A stretch of 64,000 nt of DNA from Mesobacterium pallidum (GTDB lineage Bacteria > Pseudomonadota > Alphaproteobacteria > Rhodobacterales > Rhodobacteraceae): assembly GCF_019966535.1 (NCBI RefSeq), contig NZ_JAIMID010000015.1, positions 62,001 through 126,000 of the forward strand, written 5' to 3'. A program made the translations under genes and the position numbers. Under the pieces are notes generated by a model, which saw only the letters and a program-made list of their open reading frames with translations, was not told the DNA's origin and did no database searches. The first letter of the stretch is position 1, and every line of letters begins with the position of its first letter. Below are positions 48,145-56,741 of this stretch, one piece after another.

Positions 48145-48372
48145 CGCGCAGGGCCCGTCGCGTGGACCTTCCCCGGATCTCGAGCCCCCATGTCGTCCCT
48201 CATGGCTCAGCGAAATCGATTGACCCGGCACAAGCGCAACGGAATGCTCGAAATTGAACTGGCAGCTCGGGCAAAAATTGATGTCCCGGTGCGCACCGCG
48301 CGGGTAGAATTCTTGTCTTAACGCGCCGACGCTAGCACTATGATCCCGCATTCTCCAAGGGAAAAAGCACAA
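48145..48372. promoter_or_regulatory. Divergent control region between the giant operon and the adaptor gene
   Basis: This 228-base gap must hold promoters for a ~41-kb minus-strand operon and for the plus-strand adaptor. It is less GC-rich than its flanks around 48200-48320. TTGATG (48278-48283) and TAGAAT (48305-48310) look like promoter hexamers on the plus strand but are 21 bases apart, which is too far. I see no convincing operator. Confidence 0.4.
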
Positions 48373-49227
48373 GTGGAGCCTTTGCCCATACACACCCGAC
48401 TCGCTTTTGCAAATCGCTTTGGCAGGCCCCGGATGGCAGTCTTTTCGGCTGCGATCTGCCTGTCCTGCGGGCCGCTGTCGGCGCAGGACAGCGTCGATTG
48501 CCTTGTCCGCGCGCAGGAGGTCGCGCGCATCGGCGCGGCGACGCGGGGCGTGGTCGAGCAGATCCATGTGGACCGCGCGGACCGGGTCCGGCAGGGCGAG
48601 GTCCTGGCCGAGCTTGAGGCGAGCGCCGAGGCGGCACAGGTCGCGCTGGCCAAGCTGAAGCTGGGCAGCGACATCGCGGTGCGGCTGGCCCAGGCCAAGG
48701 CCGAAACAGCCGAGTTGCGCGCCGAGCGGCTGACCCGGCTTGGCCGCCAGAACCTCGTGCCGCGCAGCGAGCAGGAAGAGGCGATGCTGGCCGCCCGCAC
48801 CGCCCGGCTGGAGGAGGAGCAGGCGCGGCTCGACCTCCGTGTGGCCGGGGTCGAGCTGGCCGCTGCCGAGGCCGCGCTCGAGCGCAAGCGCATCCGCGCG
48901 CCGTTCGACGGGGTGGTGACCGACCGGCTGATGTCGGTGGGCGAACTGTACAACGAACAGGAGCCGATGCTGGTCGTGGCGCGGATCGACCCGCTGGTGG
49001 TCGACAGCTACCTTCCGGGCGACATGCGCGAAGCGGTGAGCGCCGGGATGGAGGCGCGGCTGGTTCTGGAATCGGGGCAGGAGGTCATGGCCAAGGTGGA
49101 CGTGATCGACCCGGTGCTCGACGCGGCGACGGGGACGTTCGGCATCCGGCTGGGCCTGCCGAACCCCGAGGGCGCGATCCTGGCCGGACAAAGCTGCCAG
49201 CTGTGGCTGGGTGGGGGCGCGAACTGA
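48373..49227 (+). CDS. Efflux-type (RND/HlyD) periplasmic adaptor protein
   Basis: A ~284-residue exported adaptor. A basic N-terminus leads into a hydrophobic stretch (AVFSAAICLSCGPLSAQD) that looks like a cleavable signal peptide. The mature part has the lipoyl half-motif RGVVEQIHVDRADRVRQGEV, an Ala/Glu/Arg-rich coiled coil (~75-150), the matching RIRAPFDGVVTDRLMSVGEL and a C-terminal barrel. Such proteins bridge an inner-membrane pump and an outer-membrane channel. No pump or TolC gene is adjacent, and the gene diverges from the giant operon, so it may complete that export path. The GTG at 48373 has AAGGGA ten bases upstream. ATG at 48340 or 48433 are alternatives. Confidence 0.8.
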   Translation: MEPLPIHTRLAFANRFGRPRMAVFSAAICLSCGPLSAQDSVDCLVRAQEVARIGAATRGVVEQIHVDRADRVRQGEVLAELEASAEAAQVALAKLKLGSDIAVRLAQAKAETAELRAERLTRLGRQNLVPRSEQEEAMLAARTARLEEEQARLDLRVAGVELAAAEAALERKRIRAPFDGVVTDRLMSVGELYNEQEPMLVVARIDPLVVDSYLPGDMREAVSAGMEARLVLESGQEVMAKVDVIDPVLDAATGTFGIRLGLPNPEGAILAGQSCQLWLGGGAN

Positions 49228-49236
49228 CGCCTGCCC

Positions 49237-49325
49237 GCGTCAGGCGGGCTGCGTCAGGCATGTGACGTCAGGCGGGCGGCGTCAGGCGGCGTCAGGCAGG
49301 TGACGTCGGGCGGGCGGCGTCAGGC
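49237..49325. repeat. 14-bp tandem repeat at the convergent junction
   Basis: Seven copies of GCGTCAGGC or ACGTCAGGC (one with GGG) start at 49237, 49251, 49265, 49279, 49289, 49303 and 49317. The period is 14 bases except for one 10-base step. A 28-base higher-order unit is nearly repeated (49251-49278 and 49289-49316). The array runs into the 3' end of the methyltransferase gene and may vary in length by slippage. Confidence 0.8.
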
Positions 49326-50866
49326 GCAGGCGGGGCCAGCAGGCCCATCGCCTCGAGCCTGGCCAGCAGCCCGGACACCAGCGCCTGCGGGTCGGGCGCC
49401 CTTGGCGCCGCCAGGTCCAGCGGGTCGTCCTCGGCCGTCACCAGCGCCGGCAGCGCCCCGGCCAGCGCGGCGTGGTCGCGGGTGCCGTCGATCAGCGGCA
49501 GCGCCTGCCGGATCTCGGGGCCGATGCGCAGCGGGGCGTGGTGCAGGGTGGTGACCCAGTCCTGCCCGGCCGCCAGCTCGGCCCGCGCGATATCCAGCAC
49601 CCGCGGCCGGTCGTCCGCCGCCCGCCCCGAGCTGACGGGGCCGGCCAGCACATGGGTGTAGCCGGCCACGGCGGTGCGCAGCAGCGCCTCCATCACCCGC
49701 TCGGACAGGCGCTCGGGCGCGATGCCGGGCAGGCCCTGCAGGCCCGCCAGCAGATCGCGCGGGGTGCGTGTTTCGGGCCAGGCGCGGCCCAGGGCGTCGA
49801 GCGCCTGGATCACCCCCGGATCGTTGGTCTTGAGCCCGCTGCCATCGGGTCGGGCCAGCCGCCGCTCGGCCGCGCCCGGCTCGCCGGGCTGGACGCGCAG
49901 CTGGCTGGCATAGTGCAGCCCGGCCATGCGCCGCGGCTCGGCCCGGCGCGCGACGCGGGCGGCGGCTTCGGCCGGCACCAGCAGGGTCTGGCGGAACTGC
50001 CGTCCTTGCAGGAAATCGGTGTATTGCTCGTAGCTTTCCACCCCCGGCCCGGCCATGGCGCGCACCAGCTGGTCGCGCTGCGGATCGACCATGCCCGGAA
50101 AGGCCAGCGCCAGCCGCGATTCCGTCAGGAAGGCCAGGCCGCGCGCCCGGGCGTCGGCCATGAACTCGTGGAAATAGCAGGGCCGGTTGTCCTCGACCAG
50201 GAACTCGGACATCAGGTAATTCTCGGCCAGGGTCGACAGCGCCTCGGCCTCCTGCCGCAGAAGCTGGCCGTAGGTGGTCTTGTCGGACGAGCCCTTGGCC
50301 AGCTGTTCCAGCAGCCAGCGCCCGCGCGCCACCCGGTCGGCGGGGCTGCGCGCGGGATCGTCGTCGAACTGGAAGATGTCGCGCACGATCTTGCGCTGCT
50401 GCCAGCCGGGCAGCACGTTGTAGCTGACATAGCCGATGCCATCGGGGGCAAGGCAGCGCCCCAGGAGGTCGAGGATGCGGCCCTGCACCCCGGCCGGCAC
50501 CCAGCTGTAAAGCCCATGCGCGATGATGTAATCCTGCGGGCCCGGGTCCAGCCCGTCCTCGCCCAGGTCGCCCTGCCGGATCTCGATATTCGTCAGCCCC
50601 AGCGCCGCGATCCGGTCGCCCGCGATCTCGACATGGCGCTGCGACAGGTCGATGCCGAGGAACCGCGCCCCCGGGTAGCGCGCGGCCAGCGGGATCAGGT
50701 TCCCGCCCGAGGCGCAGCCCAGCTCGAGCACCCGCGCCGTGGCGACCGGCGGCGGGGTCAGCCCCAGCGCCACCCCCAGCGCCGCCATCTGCTCGGGCCG
50801 GGTGTCGGGGAAGGGATAGGAGGTATAGGGCAGGTCGTTGAAGAAGCCTCCGGGGGCGTCGGTCAT
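49292..50866 (-). CDS. SAM-dependent methyltransferase with C-terminal regulatory domain
   Basis: A 524-residue cytosolic class I methyltransferase. The SAM motif is VLELGCASGGNLIPLA at ~45-60, followed by FLGIDLSQRHVEIA and the post-motif IIAHGLYSWVP. After the catalytic domain, YNVLPGWQQRKIVRD and the following helical region match the methyltransferase regulatory domain family (MethyTransf_Reg), then a long C-terminal part. From memory, protein lysine methyltransferases that act on rickettsial surface protein OmpB have this type of architecture, so one of the neighbouring secreted giants could be a substrate (inference). The start at 50866 has AAGGA nine bases upstream. The C-terminal codons overlap the 14-bp repeat. 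Confidence 0.82.
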   Translation of the reverse strand: MTDAPGGFFNDLPYTSYPFPDTRPEQMAALGVALGLTPPPVATARVLELGCASGGNLIPLAARYPGARFLGIDLSQRHVEIAGDRIAALGLTNIEIRQGDLGEDGLDPGPQDYIIAHGLYSWVPAGVQGRILDLLGRCLAPDGIGYVSYNVLPGWQQRKIVRDIFQFDDDPARSPADRVARGRWLLEQLAKGSSDKTTYGQLLRQEAEALSTLAENYLMSEFLVEDNRPCYFHEFMADARARGLAFLTESRLALAFPGMVDPQRDQLVRAMAGPGVESYEQYTDFLQGRQFRQTLLVPAEAAARVARRAEPRRMAGLHYASQLRVQPGEPGAAERRLARPDGSGLKTNDPGVIQALDALGRAWPETRTPRDLLAGLQGLPGIAPERLSERVMEALLRTAVAGYTHVLAGPVSSGRAADDRPRVLDIARAELAAGQDWVTTLHHAPLRIGPEIRQALPLIDGTRDHAALAGALPALVTAEDDPLDLAAPRAPDPQALVSGLLARLEAMGLLAPPAPDAARPTSPA

Positions 50867-51011
50867 GGCAGGCGTCCTTGCAGGGTCCTCCCGTTTGAAC
50901 CCGATGCGGGTCGGCTTGGCAAGCGCGCGGGGCCGCCGGAACAATTGACGCAATGTGCCGCTTCGTGCGATCCTGAACGCGATTTTCAGATCCGATTATT
51001 ACGGGGCCGCC

Positions 51012-54000
51012 ATGGCGATCGACTATTACCTCGAGATCGACGGCGTGCTCGCCAATGGGACCGATCCGGACCTGCCCTCGGGCAAGCTGACGGACTGGTC
51101 GGCCCAGTTCACCACCCTGCCGGACCGCAAGGGAACGGTGCTCGAGTCCTTCCACGTCACCTTCGACTCGGACGCCGGGCTGGCCGACCTGATGTTGCGG
51201 ACTCTGTCCGGCAAGATCATGCTGTCGGGCGAGATCACCGGCTACGACAGCGGCGACAAGGCCCGGACCGGGACCGAGATCGAAAGCCTGCGGCTGGCCG
51301 AGTTCATCGTCACCGATATCGAGGACATCTCGAACGGCGGTTTCAAGGTTTCGTTCGGCGCGGGCGAGCTTGGCTGGAAATCGCAGCGGATCGGTTCGGA
51401 TGGCGGGACGACGACCCATGATTTCGCCTGGGATTTCGCGACCCAGAGCGAGATCGGTTTTCGCAGCCTGCCATCCCCGGACGGCCTCCTGGCCGATGTC
51501 GGACCCGAGACGAACCTGGACTACTACATCGCCTTCGACGGCGTGCAGGGCGACAGCCGGCTTGGCGATTCGGACGGGTTCTTCAAGCTGGGGGACATCG
51601 CGTCCTTTGCCTTCGAGCAGGCCGGGCGCGGCCGCGTGGCGATCGACGATTTCAGGGTGGCGCTCGACGGCGGGACGGTGATGCCGGCCATGCTCAGGCA
51701 GTTGACCTCCGGCAAGCTCTTCGATGCAGCGCAGGTCATCGGCCTCAACTTCGCGGGTGACCGGGTCTACGAGCTGGCGCTCGAGGACGTGATCGTGACC
51801 GGGGTGGACAGCGGCTCGGGCGTGGACGCGCTGACGCTCGATTTCTCCAAGATCGGGTTGACGCTGACCTCGCCAGCGGGGGCCCGGCTGGGCAGTTTCG
51901 GCTGGGATCTCGTCGATGACGCGGCCATCGACGCCGCGACCGTGGCCCTGCCGACGGTGCCTGGCGGGGCAGAGGCCCCCTACCTCGTGGCAGACCGTTA
52001 TTTCATCGCCATAGACGGGCTCAACGGCGATCTGCCGGTCGGCACGCTCGGTTCAATGGGCCGGGACCTGGGCGGCTGGTTCGAGCTGAGCGATTTCGAC
52101 CTCGATTTCGCGTCGGACCTGGGCCGCGTGGTCCAGAATGGGTTCACGGCCGAGATGGCCGGAAATGCCGGCTTTGCGGGCATCATCGAGCTGATCCGCG
52201 ACCGGTCCAGCGTGGCGGCGGTCGAGGTGCTGGGCGTCTCGACCCTGACCGAGATACCCACGCTGGCCGAGCGCTACGCCTTCGAGAACGTGCTCTTTTT
52301 CGACGCCGAGGATACGGGCCCCGGCGGGTTCACCTTCGCCGCGAACATGGCCCGCATGGGGGTCGAGAGCTTCGTGGCGTCTGAGACGGGGCGCCCCGTC
52401 TCAAAGGCCGAGTTCGGGTTCGATTTCGCGCTGGACACCGAGATCAGCCCGCCGACCCCGGGCCTGCGCGCCAAGTTCGGCGGGGAGACGGCGGACGAAG
52501 GCCCCTTTGCCCGGTATTACCTCAGCATCGACGGGCTGGCCGGGTCGGCCGCCGGGCCGGACCACCTTGGCGAGACCCTGATCACCGGGCTCAAGTGGGG
52601 CGCGGAAACCCCGACCGGCAAGAGCTCCAAGTTCCAGCCCGACGCGCTGACGATCACCGGCGACCTGGACGCGCTGCTGCCCGGGCTGATGAAATCCGCG
52701 GCGCTGGGCAGCGGGTTTGACGCGCTCGAGGTCAAGTCGTTCAGCATCGGCAGCGAAGGCGAACGCCTCGGCACCCACTACGTGCTGAACAACGCCCGCG
52801 TCACCGGGATCGAGATGAACGGCACCGGCCCCGATTCGGTGACCTTCTCCCTCGGCACCGCCTTCGGGGTCGAGCAATTCCGCTACGGGGGCTCCGGGAC
52901 CGGCACCCTGGTCGGGACCGACCGGTTCGCCCATGATTTCATCCTTCAGGGTGCGACCGATTTCGAAAAGCTGTCGCTGGTCCAGTCAGAAATCTTCGGC
53001 GGCAGCACCCCGGTCGAGGAGGAGGTCAGCAGCTACATCAAGATCGACGGTGTGGACGGCGTCCGCTACCCCGAGGCTTCGCGCGAAACCGGCCTGATGA
53101 AGCTGTCGGACTATTCGCTCGACATCTCGGCCCCCTTGGCGGGGCGCCCGGGCTTCGGCGCGCTGCAGCTGACCTTCGAGGACGACACTGGGCTGGTCGC
53201 GCTGACCGAGATGGCGCTGACGGGCAAGAAGATCAGCGGCGCGCAATTGCTCGAGATCGCGGACGGGGCGACGCACGAGGGCGAGGCCTTCCTTGACGCC
53301 CGTCTTGGCGGGGCGCAGGTGCTGAAGGTCGAGGACATCGCCGGCGGCGGCTTCAAGGTCGACATGGCCTACGAGGTGCTGACGATCGACAGCTTCCTCG
53401 CCGATTCCAAGTCGAGCCCGGTGCTGGCCCTGGCCTATGGCTACGATGTCGCCAATGGCGAGACCTTCGAAGGCAACGTCAGCGTCCGTGGCGGGCTTGA
53501 CCGTGGCCCGGTCGATGACAGCGCCGACACGCAGTATTTCCTTTATATCGAGGACATTCCCGGCAACACCGAGGATGCCAAGCACAAGGACTGGATCGAC
53601 ATCCTGTCCATGGGCCAGGTCACCCAGGGCGGGCTGCGCCCCGACATGAGCCAGCTGACGCTGGAAATCGACGCCATCGGCAGCCAGGCCCCGCTGGTGG
53701 AAAAGATGATGAAGGGCGAGAACCTCGGCACGGTGGTGATCGAAGGCATGACCTTTGGCGAGGTCGGGCTGACCTACAAGATGGAGAAGGTCCTGGTCAC
53801 CAGCCTGTCGCTCGGCGACTCGGCGGGCCCGGATGCGCGCGGCGGCTCCGGGCAGCACCTGGTGCTGTCCTTCGACCGGGTCGAGGTCTCGTCGGTCGCA
53901 CGCGCGGTCACCTCGAGCGCCGAGAACGCGGTGGGCTGGGACCAGAGCAAGCTCGCGGTCTACGACCCGCTCGGGTCGCGCCCGCCGCAGGACGTGGACA

Positions 54001-55199
54001 CGGCGGCCAACGCGGTCAACGAGAACGCCGCGCCGGGCACCGCGGTGGGGATCACGGCCTTTTCGACCATCGGCGCGGCCTATGCTCTGTCGGTCAATCC
54101 CGGCGGGCTTTTTGCCATCGATGCCGCGACCGGGGTGGTGACGCTGGCCCAGTCCCCCGATTACGAGCAGACGGGCGACACCGTGCGGATCGAGGTCCGG
54201 GCCGGGACCGACGGCGGCACCTTCGCCAGCTCCTTCGACGTGACCATCCTGGACGAGCCGGGGCTGCTGCTGACCGGGACCGACGGCGACGACAAGCTCA
54301 TCGGCGGCGCCGAGGACGACCAGGTCTATGCCGGCAAGGGCGCGGACGTGATCCGGACCTATGCCGACGACGACTACGTGCAGGCCGGGGCCGGCCATGA
54401 CGAGGTGCGCACCTTTGCCGGCAACGACACCGTCTTTGGCGGGCACGGCAACGATTCGATCTTTTCCGGCGACGGCAACGACGCGGTCGATGGCGGCCCC
54501 GGCGACGACGTGATCGACGCCGGCGCGGGCCGGGACACGGTGACCGGCGGCGACGGCAACGACATCGTCACGCTCGGCAGGGGCGCGGACACCTATACCG
54601 AGGACGACGCGGGAGGCGGCTCGGACGACCTCGTGCGCGGCGGCGGCGGCGCCGACGAGCTGCGCACCGGTGCCGGGAACGATTCGGTCTTTGGCCAGAA
54701 CGGCCGCGACGCGATCTATTCCGGTGACGGCGACGATCACGTCGAGGGCGGCGCCCATGACGACAGGGTTGCGGCCGGGGCCGGCAATGACACCGTGCTG
54801 GGGCAGGGCGGCAACGACCTCGTGTATCTCGGCGCGGGCGACGACATCTTCCTCGACGACAAGGGCAATGGCAGCGACACCGTCTTCGGCGGTGCCGGTC
54901 GCGACTGGATCGAGCTGATGGGCGGCGACGACAAGGTCTCGGGCGGCAGCGACGAGGACACCTTCACCTTCCACGCCGCCATGGGCGAGGATTCGGTCAC
55001 CGATTTCGAGGTCAAGTTCGACATCCTGCGGCTGGACCAATCCATCTGGGGCGGGGGTCTGACCGCGACCGAGGCCATCCTGAAATTCGGCACGGAAATC
55101 GGCGGCGACGTGGTGCTGACCTTCGACGCCGACAACGCGATCCACCTGGTCGGCGGAGACTCCCTCGAGCTGGTGGCCGCGACCACGGAATTGTTCTGA
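51012..55199 (+). CDS. Secreted protein with six Hcp-like domains fused to a cadherin-like domain and RTX repeats
   Basis: A 1,395-residue protein without a signal peptide. Six tandem units begin with the Hcp (T6SS tube protein) signature: YYLEIDGV (~4), YYIAFDGV (~169), YFIAIDGL (~327), YYLSIDGL (~501), YIKIDGV (~674) and YFLYIEDI followed by HKDWIDILS (~840). Each is followed by strands such as FVVTDIEDISNGG or VLVTSLSLGD. A cadherin-like domain (~996-1080) and RTX nonapeptide repeats (~1085-1320) follow. The C-terminus (VVLTFDADNAIHLVGG to the last Phe) is typical of a type I secretion signal. So it is most likely exported by an ABC-type system, not by T6SS. No T6SS or T1SS gene is adjacent. 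ATG 51012 is preferred over GTG 50955. Confidence 0.85.
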   Translation: MAIDYYLEIDGVLANGTDPDLPSGKLTDWSAQFTTLPDRKGTVLESFHVTFDSDAGLADLMLRTLSGKIMLSGEITGYDSGDKARTGTEIESLRLAEFIVTDIEDISNGGFKVSFGAGELGWKSQRIGSDGGTTTHDFAWDFATQSEIGFRSLPSPDGLLADVGPETNLDYYIAFDGVQGDSRLGDSDGFFKLGDIASFAFEQAGRGRVAIDDFRVALDGGTVMPAMLRQLTSGKLFDAAQVIGLNFAGDRVYELALEDVIVTGVDSGSGVDALTLDFSKIGLTLTSPAGARLGSFGWDLVDDAAIDAATVALPTVPGGAEAPYLVADRYFIAIDGLNGDLPVGTLGSMGRDLGGWFELSDFDLDFASDLGRVVQNGFTAEMAGNAGFAGIIELIRDRSSVAAVEVLGVSTLTEIPTLAERYAFENVLFFDAEDTGPGGFTFAANMARMGVESFVASETGRPVSKAEFGFDFALDTEISPPTPGLRAKFGGETADEGPFARYYLSIDGLAGSAAGPDHLGETLITGLKWGAETPTGKSSKFQPDALTITGDLDALLPGLMKSAALGSGFDALEVKSFSIGSEGERLGTHYVLNNARVTGIEMNGTGPDSVTFSLGTAFGVEQFRYGGSGTGTLVGTDRFAHDFILQGATDFEKLSLVQSEIFGGSTPVEEEVSSYIKIDGVDGVRYPEASRETGLMKLSDYSLDISAPLAGRPGFGALQLTFEDDTGLVALTEMALTGKKISGAQLLEIADGATHEGEAFLDARLGGAQVLKVEDIAGGGFKVDMAYEVLTIDSFLADSKSSPVLALAYGYDVANGETFEGNVSVRGGLDRGPVDDSADTQYFLYIEDIPGNTEDAKHKDWIDILSMGQVTQGGLRPDMSQLTLEIDAIGSQAPLVEKMMKGENLGTVVIEGMTFGEVGLTYKMEKVLVTSLSLGDSAGPDARGGSGQHLVLSFDRVEVSSVARAVTSSAENAVGWDQSKLAVYDPLGSRPPQDVDTAANAVNENAAPGTAVGITAFSTIGAAYALSVNPGGLFAIDAATGVVTLAQSPDYEQTGDTVRIEVRAGTDGGTFASSFDVTILDEPGLLLTGTDGDDKLIGGAEDDQVYAGKGADVIRTYADDDYVQAGAGHDEVRTFAGNDTVFGGHGNDSIFSGDGNDAVDGGPGDDVIDAGAGRDTVTGGDGNDIVTLGRGADTYTEDDAGGGSDDLVRGGGGADELRTGAGNDSVFGQNGRDAIYSGDGDDHVEGGAHDDRVAAGAGNDTVLGQGGNDLVYLGAGDDIFLDDKGNGSDTVFGGAGRDWIELMGGDDKVSGGSDEDTFTFHAAMGEDSVTDFEVKFDILRLDQSIWGGGLTATEAILKFGTEIGGDVVLTFDADNAIHLVGGDSLELVAATTELF
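54264..54960 (+). repeat. RTX calcium-binding nonapeptide repeat array
   Basis: Repeats of GGxGxDxhx type are visible: GTDGDDKLIGG, GGHGNDSIFSGDGNDAVDGG, GGDGNDIVTLGRGADTY, GGAGRDWIELMGGDDKVSGG. Several copies are degenerate (for example VRTFAGNDTVFGG). They would form calcium-bound parallel beta-rolls after export. Confidence 0.9.
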
Positions 55200-55262
55200 G
55201 GCTTTGACCTTGCGTTAACGCGGCTGACCTAGTTTGGCCGTGTACAACGCCGGGGAATGCCA

Positions 55263-56741
55263 ATGGTTACGGCCAATCGATCCGAGTTCGTTCGGGCCTT
55301 CAAGATCGACGACACGATGCTCAAGAACGTCCAGGCTGTCTGGGCGATCGTGGGCCCCGAAATCGACCGTGTCCTCGAGAATTTCTACGAGGTGGTGCAG
55401 GCCGACCAGGAAACGGCGCGGTTCTTCCCGTCGCCGGCCATCGTGGCCCATGCCAAGGCGGCGCAAAAGCAGCATTGGACACGGCTGTTCACCGGCGGGT
55501 TCAACGGCGACTACTTCGACAGCGCGGAACGGGTCGGGGCGATCCATTACAAGATCGACCTGCCGTTCATGTCCTACATCTCGGGCTATTGTATGGCCTG
55601 CAACCAGATGATGGATGTGCTGGTGCGCCGGTCGCAGCCGATGCTGGGCAAGGGGCGGCGCACCTCGGTAATGTGCCAGGCGCTCAGCACGCTGCTGTTC
55701 ATCGACATCCAGGCGGTGATCGACGCCTATTTCCGGGCGCAAAGCGCCGACCAGACCAAGGCGTTCCAGTACATGTCCGAGGCGATTCGCGCCTTGTCGG
55801 ACGGCAACCTCGAATCCCGCGTCAGGAACACGCCCGACGATCCCTTCCCCGCCCGGTTCGACGAGATCCGGCGCGTCTACAACGGGCTTTGCGACACGCT
55901 GCAATCGGTCTTCGTGCATATCGAGGACAGCGCGGTGCGGGTCAAGGAAGCCTCGGCCGAGATCCTCAACTCCTCCGAATCGCTGTCCGACAAGGCGCAG
56001 GCGCAGGCCGCCTCGCTGGAACAGGCGGCCGCCGCGCTGACGCAGCTCTCGGCCTCGGTCCAGAACACCCGCGCGCATTTCGATTCCGTCAAGGCGGTCA
56101 CCGCCGAGAACCACGCCCATGCGGACCGCGGCCAGAACGTGTCGGAACAGGTGCAGGCCGCGATGCAGCGCATCGACACCTCGTCGCAAGAGATCGAGGA
56201 GATCGTGAGGTCGATCGAGGAGATCAGCTTCCAGACCAACCTGCTGGCGCTGAACGCAGGGGTCGAGGCGGCGCGCGCCGGGGAATCCGGCGCCGGCTTC
56301 TCGATCGTCGCCTCCGAAGTGCGGGCCCTGGCCGGGCGCGCGGCCACGGCCACGGAGTCGATCAAGGTGCTGATCGACAAGAACCGCCAGGACATCGGCA
56401 AGGGCGTGAGCCTTGTCGGCGAATCCGTCTCGGCGCTGGAAAAGATCCGAACCTCGGCCGACAATGTCGCCAAGGAGATCGAGGGGCTGCACAAGAACGC
56501 CGGGGAACAGGCGCTCGCCATCCGCGAGATCGAGAACACGGTATCCCACATCGACGGCACGACGCAGCACAACGCGCACCTGGCGTCCGAGCTGACGGAT
56601 CATTGCCGGGGGCTCTCGGCACAGGCCGATCACCTCGAGAACCCTTTTGCCGTCTTCGAAAAGGCGACACGCGCCCGGGTGGTCGAAACGGCCGAGGATC
56701 TCGGGCACCAGGCGCCGAAACGCCGCGCCGCCAATGGCTGA
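55263..56741 (+). CDS. Globin-coupled methyl-accepting chemotaxis protein (soluble oxygen sensor)
   Basis: A 492-residue protein without transmembrane segments. Residues ~1-165 resemble a protoglobin: KIDDTMLKNVQAVWAIVGPE, FYEVVQADQETARFF, and the proximal-His region VGAIHYKIDLPFMSYISGY. A linker (~165-210) leads to an MCP signalling domain with the hairpin tip EEISFQTNLLALNAGVEAAR and VASEVRALAGRAA. HemAT-type sensors bind O2 at heme and signal to CheA for aerotaxis. ATG 55263 has GGGGA six bases upstream; ATG 55257 would add two residues. GCGTTAACGC (55212-55221) is a short palindrome upstream of unknown meaning. No che gene is in the window. Confidence 0.88.
   Translation: MVTANRSEFVRAFKIDDTMLKNVQAVWAIVGPEIDRVLENFYEVVQADQETARFFPSPAIVAHAKAAQKQHWTRLFTGGFNGDYFDSAERVGAIHYKIDLPFMSYISGYCMACNQMMDVLVRRSQPMLGKGRRTSVMCQALSTLLFIDIQAVIDAYFRAQSADQTKAFQYMSEAIRALSDGNLESRVRNTPDDPFPARFDEIRRVYNGLCDTLQSVFVHIEDSAVRVKEASAEILNSSESLSDKAQAQAASLEQAAAALTQLSASVQNTRAHFDSVKAVTAENHAHADRGQNVSEQVQAAMQRIDTSSQEIEEIVRSIEEISFQTNLLALNAGVEAARAGESGAGFSIVASEVRALAGRAATATESIKVLIDKNRQDIGKGVSLVGESVSALEKIRTSADNVAKEIEGLHKNAGEQALAIREIENTVSHIDGTTQHNAHLASELTDHCRGLSAQADHLENPFAVFEKATRARVVETAEDLGHQAPKRRAANG

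Noticed and set aside
14365..47769. Very long plus-strand open frames (2,200 to 2,930 codons) opposite the giant gene
   Set aside because: They mirror the minus-strand frame, show Arg/Gly/Gln/His-rich text with no domain motif, and arise from GC-rich third positions. All recognisable domains are on the minus strand.
48258..48275. Sigma-54 promoter (TGGC...GC) before the adaptor gene
   Set aside because: The GG and GC elements are two bases too close for a -24/-12 promoter.
48145..49191. Extension of the giant frame further upstream of 48144
   Set aside because: The extra text overlaps the adaptor gene and looks like its antisense shadow. LEPR-XLL motifs lie close to the protein start, which fits ATG 48144 or 48117.
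51012..55199. Type VI secretion locus suggested by the Hcp-like domains
   Set aside because: No tssB/C, ClpV, VgrG or membrane-complex gene is present, and the protein ends with RTX repeats and a type I-like signal.
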